In this document: in pieces, positions 33,590-42,401 of the stretch
Numbering within the stretch: the first letter of the stretch is position 1
How the letters are laid out: every line of letters starts with the position of its first letter
Origin: an uncultured Lachnospiraceae bacterium
GTDB taxonomy: Bacteria; Bacillota; Clostridia; Lachnospirales; Lachnospiraceae
Direction of reading: 5' to 3'
DNA: 64,000 nt
NCBI GenBank assembly: GCA_947178145.1
Contig: CAMWXE010000005.1
Location: forward strand, 1-64,000
Notes under the pieces: generated by a model
Told to the model about the DNA's origin: nothing
Database searches by the model: none
Seen by the model: only the letters and a program-made list of their open reading frames with translations
Translations under genes and position numbers: made by a program

Positions 33590-36562
33590 ATGGCTTTTGT
33601 AGAAGTAATCAGAAGAAGTATGAGACCGGAGGAGTGGACGGATCTGCGCTATGCGTGGGTCAAGAGAAGCCTGATTGGCAGACAGCATGAGATCACAGAC
33701 CTTGTGATCAGGGACGCGGTGCAGGTTGGGGAAAACGAATATGAGTTTCTATCGGACTACCGTCCTCTGCGCAAGGGGGAGATGTATTTTACCCCGGATG
33801 GGACGGTATTCATCAAAGGAACGGCGACGATTCCCGAGGATTTTCGAAAGGAGAAGATCTGGTTTACGCTCCATACGGCGGCGGAGATGATGGTAAAGAT
33901 CAACGGCAGATATGCCGGAGGCATTGATCCAAACAGGGACCGGATTTTACTTAATCCATGGCTGGAGGAGGGGAGCGATACATTCACATTTGAGATTGAG
34001 GGATACAACCGCTCCAAGCCGGACGATGAGAGAAATCCGGATTCGATGCATCTAAGAGGGTGCAGACAGATTTTTGACGGGGCGTATGTGTCATTAATCA
34101 ATCAGGATTTACAGAATTTGTACTATGATTTAACCCTGCTGCTCGACATTGCAAAATCGCCGCACTTTGACGAGGATTACCGCCAATTCCTGAACCGGGA
34201 ATTAAATCAGGCCCTGAATAAAATTGATTTTGATACGTTTGAGGGGGCAGGAGAAGCGCTGAAATATATAGAGGAGCATATCTATCAGAATCAGGATTTC
34301 CGCACAAGCGGAACGGTAGCGCTCGTCGGTCATTCCCACCTGGACATTGCCTATTATTGGAGACGAATTCATGTGGTACAGAAAAACGCCAGAACGATTC
34401 TGATTCAGATGCGTCTTATGGATCAGTATCCGGAATTTCAATATGCGCACACCCAGCCGTACACCTATGAGCTTCTGGCAAAGTATTATCCAGAGCTTTT
34501 TGCGGAACTGAAAGAGAAAATTAAGGCGGGGCAGTTTGAGCCTGTGGGCGCGATGTACGTGGAGCCGGACTGCAATGTGCCGGGGGCGGAGAGCCTGATT
34601 CGCCAGTGTCTGTACGGACAACACTATTACAGGGAAGCCTTTGGCATCACGGTGGACAATGCCTGGCTGCCCGATGTGTTTGGGAATAGCTGGATTCTGC
34701 CACAGATATTGAAGAAATCCGGCGTTGATTACTTTGTTTCCAATAAGATGTCCACATGGAACGACACAAACCGCTTCCCGCACAATCATTTTCTGTGGAA
34801 AGGAATTGACGGAAGCGAGGTGTACGCCTGCGTGCCGCCCACACATTTTATCACATGGAATATGCCCAGCCAGATTCAGGAGAATTGGGATGCCTATCAG
34901 GATAAGGAGACAGGTGGTCAGACATTGTCCATGTTTGGCTATGGGGACGGCGGAAGCGGTGTCACAGAGGAAATGCTGGAGCTGATGAAGCGGTTTGACA
35001 AGCTGAGTATCATGCCCAGAACAGAGCACATGAGGGCGGACGAATTTCTCCACCGCAATCTGAAAGACAATGAGCAGCTGGAAACGTGGGACGGAGAGCT
35101 CTATCTGGAAATGCACAGAGGAACATTCACCACCAAATCAAACCTGAAAGCAGCCAATCGCCGTCTGGAATTTAAACTGCGGAACGCGGAACTTTTGTGG
35201 GTGCTGCGGATGCGGGAAGGAAGGGAATATCCGGGGGATGAGTTAAGAGACTGCTGCAAAAAGCTTCTGTTGAATCAGTTTCATGACATTCTGCCAGGAA
35301 GCCACATCAATCCTGTTTATCAGGATGCGATGCGGGATTACGAAGCGCTGGAGAGTCGTCTGGATGTGCTGATGGAAGAGGGCGGGGAGCACTATTTTAA
35401 CACCCTGAATCAAAAGCGGGAGGAACTGACCTTTATTCCATGGACGGAAGGTCCCGTGACCAGGAAGGGCGTCAGAGGTTACTATGTGAATCCAGAGCTG
35501 GAAGCCCTTTCTGGAAAGGTGCTTTGCTGGGATGGAGATACCGACACCTCATGGTTCCACACAGAGGGACTGTATGTGGAAACGCCTGTGTACAGAATTT
35601 GGTTTCATGAGGATGGTTCTATCGAAAGCTTGTTTGACAAGGAGATGGACAGAGAGTGGACAGATGGAAACTTTAATAAGCTTCGCCTGTATCAGGACAC
35701 GCCAGGCATGTATGACGCCTGGGATATTCTGCCCAATTACAAGGATGTGGAGTATGCATTTACAGTGGAGGAGGGGCTTCATCTTACCTATGGGGATGGA
35801 ACTGTGGCAGAGTTCACGGCCAGTTTAAGGACACCAAAAGAAAAAAGTACATGGAAAATGATTATCCGTCTGTTTCAGGATTCCCCTGCGATTGAGGTGG
35901 AACATATTGTCGACTGGAATGAGAAGCACAAGATGGTAAAAGCGGAATTTGCCTGCAATGTACTGTCCAGGGAACTGGTGTGTGATACGAGTGCGGGCTA
36001 TATCCGACGGGAAACACATAAGAATACGAGCTGGCAGAAAGCACGATTTGAAGTGTGCCATCACAAGTGGTGTGATTTTGCCGAAAAAGGCGGCGGCATT
36101 GCCATACTCAATGAGGGCAAGTACGGCGTGGGCGTGGAGGAAAAGGGCATGTCTTTGAGCCTGATTCGTTCGAATATCCGCCCGGATATTATGTCCGACA
36201 TCGGTCATCACGCGTTCTGCTATGTGATTTTGCCCCATAGAGGGGATGCGGTGGAAGCGGGAATTAACCGCAAAGCATTTGCGTATAATGTTCCGTTGGT
36301 AAAAACGGAAATAGATTGCCCCAGGCTTGATTTCGGACCGCTGTATCTGCAGGCGGCGAAGCTGTCCGAGAACGGGGAATATGTGGTGTTCCGGCTGAGT
36401 GAGCAGGACGGACGCAGAGGAACTGTAAAGCTGCCTTTCAAGGGGTATCTGATGAATATGTTAGAGGATGTGGAAGGGGAGGAATCAGTGGAAAGGATTT
36501 CTTATAAACCCTTTGAGATTCTGACAGTCGGAGTACCTGTGGAGGAGTATAGGAAGGCATAG
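33590..36562 (+). CDS. Glycoside hydrolase family 38 (alpha-mannosidase-like)
   Basis: A 990-residue cytoplasmic enzyme. Residues about 1-190 form a beta-rich lead domain. The GH38 catalytic domain begins near 240: zinc ligands His248 and Asp252 in 'GHSHLDIAYYW', and the nucleophile Asp362 in 'WLPDVFGNSW'. The alpha-mannosidase middle domain ('HRGTFTTKSNLKAANRRLE', then 'LLLNQFHDILPGS') and the C-terminal beta domain follow, so the architecture is complete. The enzyme removes alpha-linked mannose with retention of configuration. AGGGAGG precedes the ATG. It is the last gene of the enzyme operon before a terminator. GH38 next to a pectinase-like gene suggests an unusual mixed glycan. Confidence 0.92.
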   Translation: MAFVEVIRRSMRPEEWTDLRYAWVKRSLIGRQHEITDLVIRDAVQVGENEYEFLSDYRPLRKGEMYFTPDGTVFIKGTATIPEDFRKEKIWFTLHTAAEMMVKINGRYAGGIDPNRDRILLNPWLEEGSDTFTFEIEGYNRSKPDDERNPDSMHLRGCRQIFDGAYVSLINQDLQNLYYDLTLLLDIAKSPHFDEDYRQFLNRELNQALNKIDFDTFEGAGEALKYIEEHIYQNQDFRTSGTVALVGHSHLDIAYYWRRIHVVQKNARTILIQMRLMDQYPEFQYAHTQPYTYELLAKYYPELFAELKEKIKAGQFEPVGAMYVEPDCNVPGAESLIRQCLYGQHYYREAFGITVDNAWLPDVFGNSWILPQILKKSGVDYFVSNKMSTWNDTNRFPHNHFLWKGIDGSEVYACVPPTHFITWNMPSQIQENWDAYQDKETGGQTLSMFGYGDGGSGVTEEMLELMKRFDKLSIMPRTEHMRADEFLHRNLKDNEQLETWDGELYLEMHRGTFTTKSNLKAANRRLEFKLRNAELLWVLRMREGREYPGDELRDCCKKLLLNQFHDILPGSHINPVYQDAMRDYEALESRLDVLMEEGGEHYFNTLNQKREELTFIPWTEGPVTRKGVRGYYVNPELEALSGKVLCWDGDTDTSWFHTEGLYVETPVYRIWFHEDGSIESLFDKEMDREWTDGNFNKLRLYQDTPGMYDAWDILPNYKDVEYAFTVEEGLHLTYGDGTVAEFTASLRTPKEKSTWKMIIRLFQDSPAIEVEHIVDWNEKHKMVKAEFACNVLSRELVCDTSAGYIRRETHKNTSWQKARFEVCHHKWCDFAEKGGGIAILNEGKYGVGVEEKGMSLSLIRSNIRPDIMSDIGHHAFCYVILPHRGDAVEAGINRKAFAYNVPLVKTEIDCPRLDFGPLYLQAAKLSENGEYVVFRLSEQDGRRGTVKLPFKGYLMNMLEDVEGEESVERISYKPFEILTVGVPVEEYRKA

Positions 36563-36616
36563 TTTACTACATACCAGAACATATCATTTAGATAAATAGG
36601 ATGCATAATTAATATA

Positions 36617-36655
36617 GGAAGGTTTTCCATAGTTTATGGCTAAGGAAAACCTTCC
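36617..36655 (+). terminator. Terminator of the polysaccharide-enzyme operon
   Basis: A perfect 12-bp stem GGAAGGTTTTCC / GGAAAACCTTCC with a 15-base loop, followed by TGTTATCTT. It closes the operon that begins at 28591. Confidence 0.75.
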
Positions 36656-36759
36656 TGTTATCTTACAAACCAGTTTACAAGTTTGACCAGATAGGGTAGG
36701 ATTGATTTATGAAACGATGAAAAATACAGGAAAGGAAATTTTTATGGGGCAGTCTAAAT

Positions 36760-36939
36760 ATGAGTATGCTGCAGTATTTCTTTGAGAATATGCGGAACCA
36801 GGATGGTGCGAAGATTGACAATACAGGTCTTGTTTGAGGGACTGAATATTATGCGGCAGGCGGGGCATATCTGTCTCATATGGGGAAGTATGGAATCGCA
36901 TTCTGCGGAAAGGACTGTCTGGTAAAGTTTCAGGATTAG
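36760..36939 (+). other. Possible decayed small gene
   Basis: The 36656-36971 gap contains an ATG-started frame of 59 codons interrupted by one TGA at 36835 ('YFFENMRNQDGAKIDNTGLV' before it, 'GGAYLSHMGKYGIAFCGKD' after it). The amino-acid content looks protein-like, but I recognise no family, and it could be chance. AGGAAAGG lies 20 or more bases before. Confidence 0.2.
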
Positions 36940-36971
36940 CGGACAGGGAAATGGATAGATGGAGGATAGGT

Positions 36972-37844
36972 ATGCGGAGCGAGAAAGAGATGTATCAGTT
37001 ACTGTTGGATATTGCAAATGCAGATGACAGGATTCTGGCAGTATATATGAATGGTTCGCGGACAAATGTCAATGTGCCAAAGGACATTTTCCAGGATTAT
37101 GATGTCGTGTATGTGGTGCGGGAGACACGGTCTTTTATCGAGGATAAAAACTGGATTTGCAATTTTGGAAACATTCTGTACATGCAGTATCCGGATGAGA
37201 GTCCCAATGAACCTGGCGACAAGGAAAATCTATACGGCTGGCTGATGCAGTTTGACGATGGAAACAGAATTGACCTTCATGTGGAGTCAGCAGTGCACGC
37301 AGAGGAGCATCTTCGTGACGATAAGCTTTGCAGGATCCTGCTGGACAAAGAGCACATTCTGCCGGAGATACCGGAGGCGAGCGACGAGGATTATCATGTG
37401 AAAAGACCGACAGAGGCGCAGTTTCAGGCGTGCACCAACGAATTCTGGTGGTGCAGCAACAACCTGGCAAAAGGCTTATGGCGGGAGGAGATACCATATG
37501 TGCAGGACATGACCAACTTTGTCGTCCGCAAGCAGCTCGAAAAGATGCTTGCATGGAAAGTCGGCACCAAGACAGACTTTCGAGTCAGTGTCGGAAAGTC
37601 GGCAAAGTATCTGTACAGATGGCTTGACGCGGAGGAATATCAGAGGTATCTGGACACTTATTTTGGCGGAAATGTCGAGGAGGCGTGGGCGGCGGTCTTA
37701 AAAATGTGTGATTTGTTTGAGGATACATCGGCATATGTGGCCCATGCACTGGGGTATTCCTGCAATGTCAGGGAGGGGGAGGCGGCGCGGGGATTTCTGG
37801 AGCATGTGAGGAAACTGCCAAAGGATGCGCAGCGTGTGTTTTGA
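36972..37844 (+). CDS. ANT(6)-like nucleotidyltransferase (AadE family)
   Basis: A 290-residue protein of the streptomycin 6-adenylyltransferase family. The nucleotidyltransferase core shows 'YMNGSRTNVNVPKDIFQDYDVVYVV', with the G-S and D-x-D-like metal-binding pattern, and 'GNRIDLHVE' supplies the third acidic residue. The later 'EFWWCSNNLAKGLWREEIPYVQDM' is also typical. Start: ATG 36972 with GGAGG before it, preferred to ATG 36951. Family members with known activity attach AMP to streptomycin. Chromosomal relatives in Lachnospiraceae are common, and this one shows no mobile context of its own, so resistance should not be assumed. Confidence 0.85.
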   Translation: MRSEKEMYQLLLDIANADDRILAVYMNGSRTNVNVPKDIFQDYDVVYVVRETRSFIEDKNWICNFGNILYMQYPDESPNEPGDKENLYGWLMQFDDGNRIDLHVESAVHAEEHLRDDKLCRILLDKEHILPEIPEASDEDYHVKRPTEAQFQACTNEFWWCSNNLAKGLWREEIPYVQDMTNFVVRKQLEKMLAWKVGTKTDFRVSVGKSAKYLYRWLDAEEYQRYLDTYFGGNVEEAWAAVLKMCDLFEDTSAYVAHALGYSCNVREGEAARGFLEHVRKLPKDAQRVF

Positions 37845-37868
37845 AGCGTATGGTTAATTTTATGCTTG

Positions 37869-37917
37869 TAAAAACGTTTTTATTGTGATACTCTTATTAA
37901 GAATAAAAACGTTTTTA
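37869..37917 (+). promoter_or_regulatory. Pair of LacI-type palindromic operators upstream of the GH3 gene
   Basis: The 14-base palindrome TAAAAACGTTTTTA occurs twice, at 37869-37882 and 37904-37917, 35 bases centre to centre. A-tract/CG/T-tract palindromes are typical LacI/GalR-family operators. The pair could also fold into a hairpin and help end the ANT(6)-like transcript. The repeat element at 37973-38143 lies between these sites and the GH3 start at 38169. Confidence 0.6.
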
Positions 37918-37972
37918 TCGAGCGCGGACTGAAATATATCCCGCTCGATTCCGGCAATTTTTAAGGAATTGT

Positions 37973-38143
37973 CAAGAAATAACTTGTTAATTTGACGCCG
38001 TATAAATGTTCAGCTGCAAAGAAGATAATCGCAGGCGTAGGAGGCAAAGGCATAAAGGGCAATGCCTTACGTCAAGATTATCTGATGACGCAGATGAACA
38101 TTTAGACAAGTCAAATTGATGAGTTATTTATTGACAGTTCCTA
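37973..38143. repeat. Palindromic repeat element, copy 1 (MITE-like)
   Basis: About 170 bases bounded by imperfect inverted arms of some 32 bases (starting GGAATTGTCAAGAAATAACT at 37975, ending in its near-complement at 38141). The reverse complement contains 'TTGACTTGTCTA' next to the arm and 'CTACGCCTGCG' inside; both recur with slight changes in the element at 63447-63633. No open frame of note. It lies in the GH3 leader. Confidence 0.75.
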
Positions 38144-38168
38144 AGGATAAGATGGAGGATAACAGGAT

Positions 38169-40964
38169 ATGGAAACCAAGAAAAAACAGGTTGCGGAGAG
38201 TGAGATATCAAAACTGTGCAGAAAAGCGGCTGCGCAGGGAGCGGTTCTCTTGAAAAATGAAGACGCGGTTCTTCCGTTATCGGAGGCAGACCAGATTGCA
38301 GTATTTGGAAGGTGCCAGATCGAGTACTACCGAAGCGGTACAGGCTCAGGCGGTGCAGTGAATGTGCGGTACACGACAAATCTGATCGAAGGACTCCGCG
38401 GGAATCAGATCGCCGTGAACGAGGAACTCGTGGACAGCTATACGCAGTGGATCGCCCAAAATCCTTTTGACAACGGCGGGGGCGGCTGGGCCTGCGAGCC
38501 GTGGTGCCAGCAGGAGATGCCTGTCGACAAAGCACTTGTCACCAAGGCAGCCAAAACTTCCAACAAGGCAGTTGTCGTGATCGGGAGGACAGCTGGGGAG
38601 GACAAAGACAATGCGGCGTCTGAGGGGAGTTATTTTCTGACAGAATCCGAGAAAGAGATGCTTCATCAGGTGTGTGAAGCATTTGAAAATGTGATTGTGA
38701 TTCTGAATGTCTCCAATATCATAGACATGGAATTTATGGAGTACAGTCCGCATATCAAGGCAGTGGTCTATGCGTGGCAGGGCGGCATGGAGGGCGGAAA
38801 CGGTATTGCCGACGTGCTTGCCGCAAAAGAAGTATTTCAGGGAAAGCTCACAGACACGATAGCGAAAAAGATTACGGATTATCCCTCTGACAAAAATCAT
38901 GGCGGAAGCACCCAAAATGTCTATCAGGAAGATATCTATGTCGGCTATCGCTATTTTGAGACATTTGCGAAGGATGCCGTGCTTTATCCGTTCGGGTATG
39001 GACGCTCCTACACGGAATTTGACATTTGTGACAGTGCCGTTCAGACAATCGGAAACGGCGCGGACACAAAACTGATGTTTACATGCAGAGTCAAAAATAC
39101 TGGCACGAAATACAGCGGACGTGAAATCGTTCAGCTGTATGTAGAGAAACCGGCAAATGGAATGGGAAGACCTGCCAGAGAACTGATTGGGTTTGCCAAG
39201 ACACGAAATCTGGCTTGTCTCGAGGACGAAACGATTCAGATAGAAATTCCTGTATACAGAATCGCATCATTTGATGACAGCGGAGTCAGCGGATACAAAA
39301 ATTCCTATGTCCTGGAGGCAGGGGAGTATCATTTCCATGCGGGAGCAAACGTGAGAGACACTGTGGAAGTGCCAGTCGATGGGACAGCGGGCTGGCAGAT
39401 CAAAACGACGCAGTTGATTGCGGAGTGCAGGGAAGCGTTGGCGCCAGCAGAATTCTTTGAGCGGATACATCCTGTTATGAGTGAAAATGGTGCAGTGACA
39501 CTGGGATACGAAGCTGTTCCAACAAGGACAGAGAATCTCAGGGAACGGATTCTGTCCAGCCTTCCGGAGACGATTCCATACACGGGAAATAAGGGACTGC
39601 ATTTGAGAGATGTGGCGGATGGAAACTGTACGATGGAGGCGTTTATCGCCCAACTCTCTCCCGAGGATCTGGCAGCAATCGTGAGGGGAGAAGGCATGTG
39701 CAGCGTCAAGGTGACGCCGGGGACGGCTGCGGCGTTTGGCGGTGTGTCAGACAATCTGATTGGATTTGGCATACCAGTGGGCTGCTGCGCGGACGGGCCG
39801 TCGGGAATCCGCATGGACAACGGATCCCATGCCACACAGGTTCCGATTGGAACACTGATCGCATGTACGTGGGACGAGGCGCTTGCGGAGGAACTGTTTG
39901 CCTTTGTCGGTGCGGAGATGGTACAAAACCAGGTCGATGCGCTCTTAGGACCGGGGATTAACATTCACAGACATCCGCTGAACGGCAGAAATTTTGAGTA
40001 TTTTTCAGAAGATCCGCTCCTGACCGGAAAAATGGCTGCAGCGGTCGTGCGCGGAATCGGTTCGAAGGGAGTACATGCCACAATCAAACATTTTGCCTGC
40101 AATTCACAGGAGACAGGGAGAAGTGTTGTCAATGCTGTCGTTTCCCAGAGGGCACTCAGGGAAATCTATTTAAAAGCGTTTGAGATTGCTGTCAGAGAGG
40201 GAAATGCCCGATCGGTAATGACTTCGTATAATCCTGTGAACGGTTACTGGACAGCGTCGAGTTATGATTTGAACACGACACTCCTGAGAAAAGAGTGGAA
40301 GTTTGACGGGATTGTCATGACAGACTGGTGGGCGGATATGAACGATGTTATGGATGGCGGAGAGCGCTCCAGACAGCGCACGGCAGATATGGTCAGGGCA
40401 CAGAATGATATCTATATGGTCGTGAATAATAATGGAGCGGAAATCAATGCGCTCGGGGATGATTCGGTGGAGGCGCTTGCCACAGGAAGGCTGACAGTCG
40501 GCGAACTGCAGAGAAGCGCTATGAATATCTGTCGTTTTCTGATCAACACGCCTTCTTTTGGAAGAGTGGGAAACTGTGTTACAAAAGTGCCATTCGTACA
40601 CGCACTTGCCACGGAGAATCAGACGGCAGGCGATATGGACAGCAGCGGCAGGATCGCGTGGAACACTTCTGTCCCGTCAAAGAGATATTTTGTCATCAGG
40701 CAGGCAGGGTGTTATGATGTGATCGTGCGGTTGATGTCACAGCAGACTGACCGGGCGCAGACTGTGTGCAAAGCCCTCGTGAATGAACAGGAACTTGCCA
40801 CATTCCAGACAAACGGAACAGAAGGGCGCTGGATACAGCAGAAGATTCTGCGCGTGGAGCTTGAGGAGGGCAGCTACAAAATCGAACTTCAGTTTCCGAA
40901 GCCGGGCATGGAGATTGATTACATGGAATTCAAGCCATGCAGCGAACCAGATCCAGTCCGCTGA
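38169..40964 (+). CDS. Glycoside hydrolase family 3 with permuted domain order
   Basis: A 931-residue cytoplasmic enzyme with no signal peptide. The usual order is reversed. The GH3 C-terminal alpha/beta-sandwich comes first (residues about 15-270, 'AAQGAVLLKNEDAVLPL', 'WQGGMEGGNGIADVL'). The fibronectin-III-like domain follows (about 290-400, 'IVQLYVEKP...PARELIGF'). The catalytic (beta/alpha)8 barrel is last (about 485-800). The nucleophile is Asp719 in 'VMTDWW'; substrate residues include 'KHFACNSQE' and 'ADGPSGIR'. A final beta domain (about 815-925) resembles a carbohydrate-binding module. GGAGG precedes the ATG. Such permuted GH3 enzymes are known from Clostridia; beta-glucosidase or beta-xylosidase activity is likely. 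Confidence 0.92.
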   Translation: METKKKQVAESEISKLCRKAAAQGAVLLKNEDAVLPLSEADQIAVFGRCQIEYYRSGTGSGGAVNVRYTTNLIEGLRGNQIAVNEELVDSYTQWIAQNPFDNGGGGWACEPWCQQEMPVDKALVTKAAKTSNKAVVVIGRTAGEDKDNAASEGSYFLTESEKEMLHQVCEAFENVIVILNVSNIIDMEFMEYSPHIKAVVYAWQGGMEGGNGIADVLAAKEVFQGKLTDTIAKKITDYPSDKNHGGSTQNVYQEDIYVGYRYFETFAKDAVLYPFGYGRSYTEFDICDSAVQTIGNGADTKLMFTCRVKNTGTKYSGREIVQLYVEKPANGMGRPARELIGFAKTRNLACLEDETIQIEIPVYRIASFDDSGVSGYKNSYVLEAGEYHFHAGANVRDTVEVPVDGTAGWQIKTTQLIAECREALAPAEFFERIHPVMSENGAVTLGYEAVPTRTENLRERILSSLPETIPYTGNKGLHLRDVADGNCTMEAFIAQLSPEDLAAIVRGEGMCSVKVTPGTAAAFGGVSDNLIGFGIPVGCCADGPSGIRMDNGSHATQVPIGTLIACTWDEALAEELFAFVGAEMVQNQVDALLGPGINIHRHPLNGRNFEYFSEDPLLTGKMAAAVVRGIGSKGVHATIKHFACNSQETGRSVVNAVVSQRALREIYLKAFEIAVREGNARSVMTSYNPVNGYWTASSYDLNTTLLRKEWKFDGIVMTDWWADMNDVMDGGERSRQRTADMVRAQNDIYMVVNNNGAEINALGDDSVEALATGRLTVGELQRSAMNICRFLINTPSFGRVGNCVTKVPFVHALATENQTAGDMDSSGRIAWNTSVPSKRYFVIRQAGCYDVIVRLMSQQTDRAQTVCKALVNEQELATFQTNGTEGRWIQQKILRVELEEGSYKIELQFPKPGMEIDYMEFKPCSEPDPVR

Positions 40965-41075
40965 TTTCCTTCACTTTCTCCAGAGCATTTTTCAAACAGG
41001 CTCTGACAGTGGCATTCGATCGTTTTGATTTATTTTTGATACGGAATATGGGAGGGGGTTACCAGTGTACACCGT

Positions 41076-41426
41076 TTATTGGATTTCCGCGCACTCGATT
41101 CTGTTTAGGTCGCCCCACTCGCACATGGAATCGAGAATCGGAATGAGTGTCTTGCCGCGCTCTGTGAGGGAATATTCTACTTTGGGCGGGATTTGCGGGT
41201 ACTCCTCACGGTGGATCAGCTGGTCTGCTTCCAATTCTTTTAGGGTAGCGCTTAGCGTTTTATAAGAGATCCCACCAATGTATTTTTTCATTTCATTAAA
41301 GCGGACCACACCAAATTCCATAAGGGTGTAGAGAATGGTCATTTTGTATTTCCCGCTGATGAGGGATAATGTGTAGCTAAAACCGGTGGTTTCCAGACAT
41401 TCTTGTGATATGCAGCGCGCGCTCAT
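41076..41426 (-). CDS. HxlR-family transcriptional regulator
   Basis: A 116-residue winged-helix protein: 'LISGKYKMTILYTLMEFGVVRFNEMKKYIGGISYKTLSATLKELE' is the HxlR/MarR-like DNA-binding core, with the conserved 'YSLTERGKTL' after it. HxlR proteins often sense reactive or phenolic compounds through a cysteine; Cys residues lie at the N-terminus. The open frame extends to 41672, but ATG 41426 has GGAGAGTG upstream and gives the normal family start. It converges on the GH3 gene and faces away from the OmpR-type regulator. Its targets are not visible. Confidence 0.9.
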   Translation of the reverse strand: MSARCISQECLETTGFSYTLSLISGKYKMTILYTLMEFGVVRFNEMKKYIGGISYKTLSATLKELEADQLIHREEYPQIPPKVEYSLTERGKTLIPILDSMCEWGDLNRIECAEIQ

Positions 41427-41705
41427 TTTACACTCTCCTTTGGATAAGTATTGCACTTTGATGTCAGTACTTGATTTTTGTTTGATTCTTGTTATGATGA
41501 TACTATCAGCAGCGGGAAAAGTCAATCCTGCTGAAATCGTTTGTGCTGCGGAAAGTTGAAAACCACTGGATGTACTGACAGTTACATCAGTGGTTTTTCG
41601 TATTATGCATACACGAATGCAGAGAAAAGCGATTGCCAGATAAATTATTACAACGATATCCCGAGGACACATGATTGTAGTATACTATCCGAAAAGGAGG
41701 GTATT

Positions 41706-42401
41706 ATGACGTATCAAATTTTATTAATTGAGGACGACCTGCAAATCTGCGAAATCATTACAGACTATCTGACAGCGCAAAAGGAAAACACGTTCCATGT
41801 GCGCTGTGCCAACGATGGGAAGAAAGGATTGGAACAGATTGTGGAGGGACAGTATGACCTTGTGCTGCTGGATATTATGCTGCCGGGGATGGACGGGTTT
41901 ACGCTGTGCAGGGAGCTTCGCAAGATCAGCGACGCACCGATGATTTTCATCACGGCAAGAGGGCGCGAGGAGGATAAGCTGCGCGGCTATCATCTGGGCT
42001 GTGACGATTATCTGGTAAAGCCGTTTTCGCTGCCCATTTTGCAGGCTAAAATGTTAGCGCTCTTAAAGCGCGCGAAAGGCATGGTGCAGAGCACAGTTTT
42101 GACGGCGGGCCGGATCGTGCTGGAGCCGGAGCGGTATCGGGTATGCTGTGAGGGGAGAGAGATTGACTTTTCCTATAAGGAATATGAACTTTTGCGGTAC
42201 TTGATGGAGCACAAGGAAAAGGTCTGCACGCGGGAGGAACTTCTGACGCACATATGGGGCTATGACTTCGAAGGAAATGACAGGGTGGTGGACAACCATG
42301 TCAAGAAGCTGCGGAAGAAGCTGGGGACACAGGGCAGGCAGATCAGGACGATTATCAGAAAAGGGTATCAGCTGAAGGAGGGTGGCAATGAAAGGAAATA
42401 G
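41706..42401 (+). CDS. OmpR-family response regulator
   Basis: A 231-residue regulator: receiver with Asp56 in 'LVLLDIMLPGMDG' and Lys in 'LVKPFSLP', and a winged-helix output domain from about residue 130 ('YKEYELLRYLMEHKEKVCTREELLTHIWG', 'VVDNHVKKLRKKL'). ATG 41706 follows AAAGGAGGG at ideal spacing; the upstream extension of the frame is not used. It overlaps the following kinase-like gene by 14 bases. The pair may control the CPBP and MATE genes downstream, though a terminator intervenes. Confidence 0.92.
   Translation: MTYQILLIEDDLQICEIITDYLTAQKENTFHVRCANDGKKGLEQIVEGQYDLVLLDIMLPGMDGFTLCRELRKISDAPMIFITARGREEDKLRGYHLGCDDYLVKPFSLPILQAKMLALLKRAKGMVQSTVLTAGRIVLEPERYRVCCEGREIDFSYKEYELLRYLMEHKEKVCTREELLTHIWGYDFEGNDRVVDNHVKKLRKKLGTQGRQIRTIIRKGYQLKEGGNERK

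Noticed and set aside
29401-35116. Long reverse-strand open frames of 300-340 codons opposite the enzyme genes (29401-30426, 32249-33238, 34202-35116)
   Set aside because: They lie fully antisense to clear enzyme genes, have no ribosome sites, and their composition (rich in His, Pro, Arg) is that of complementary codons.
36972-37844. Calling the ANT(6)-like gene an antibiotic-resistance determinant
   Set aside because: Family membership alone does not show resistance, and no mobile or resistance context is present.
37869-37917. The TAAAAACGTTTTTA sites as CcpA catabolite (cre) boxes
   Set aside because: The flanking T-G and C-A of the cre consensus are not at the right spacing; a LacI-family operator is the more general fit.
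40965-41075. A short reverse-strand open stretch reading 'NALEKVKEISGLDL'
   Set aside because: Only about 35 codons, bounded by stops, with no start or ribosome site and partly overlapping the GH3 end; chance is as likely as a remnant.
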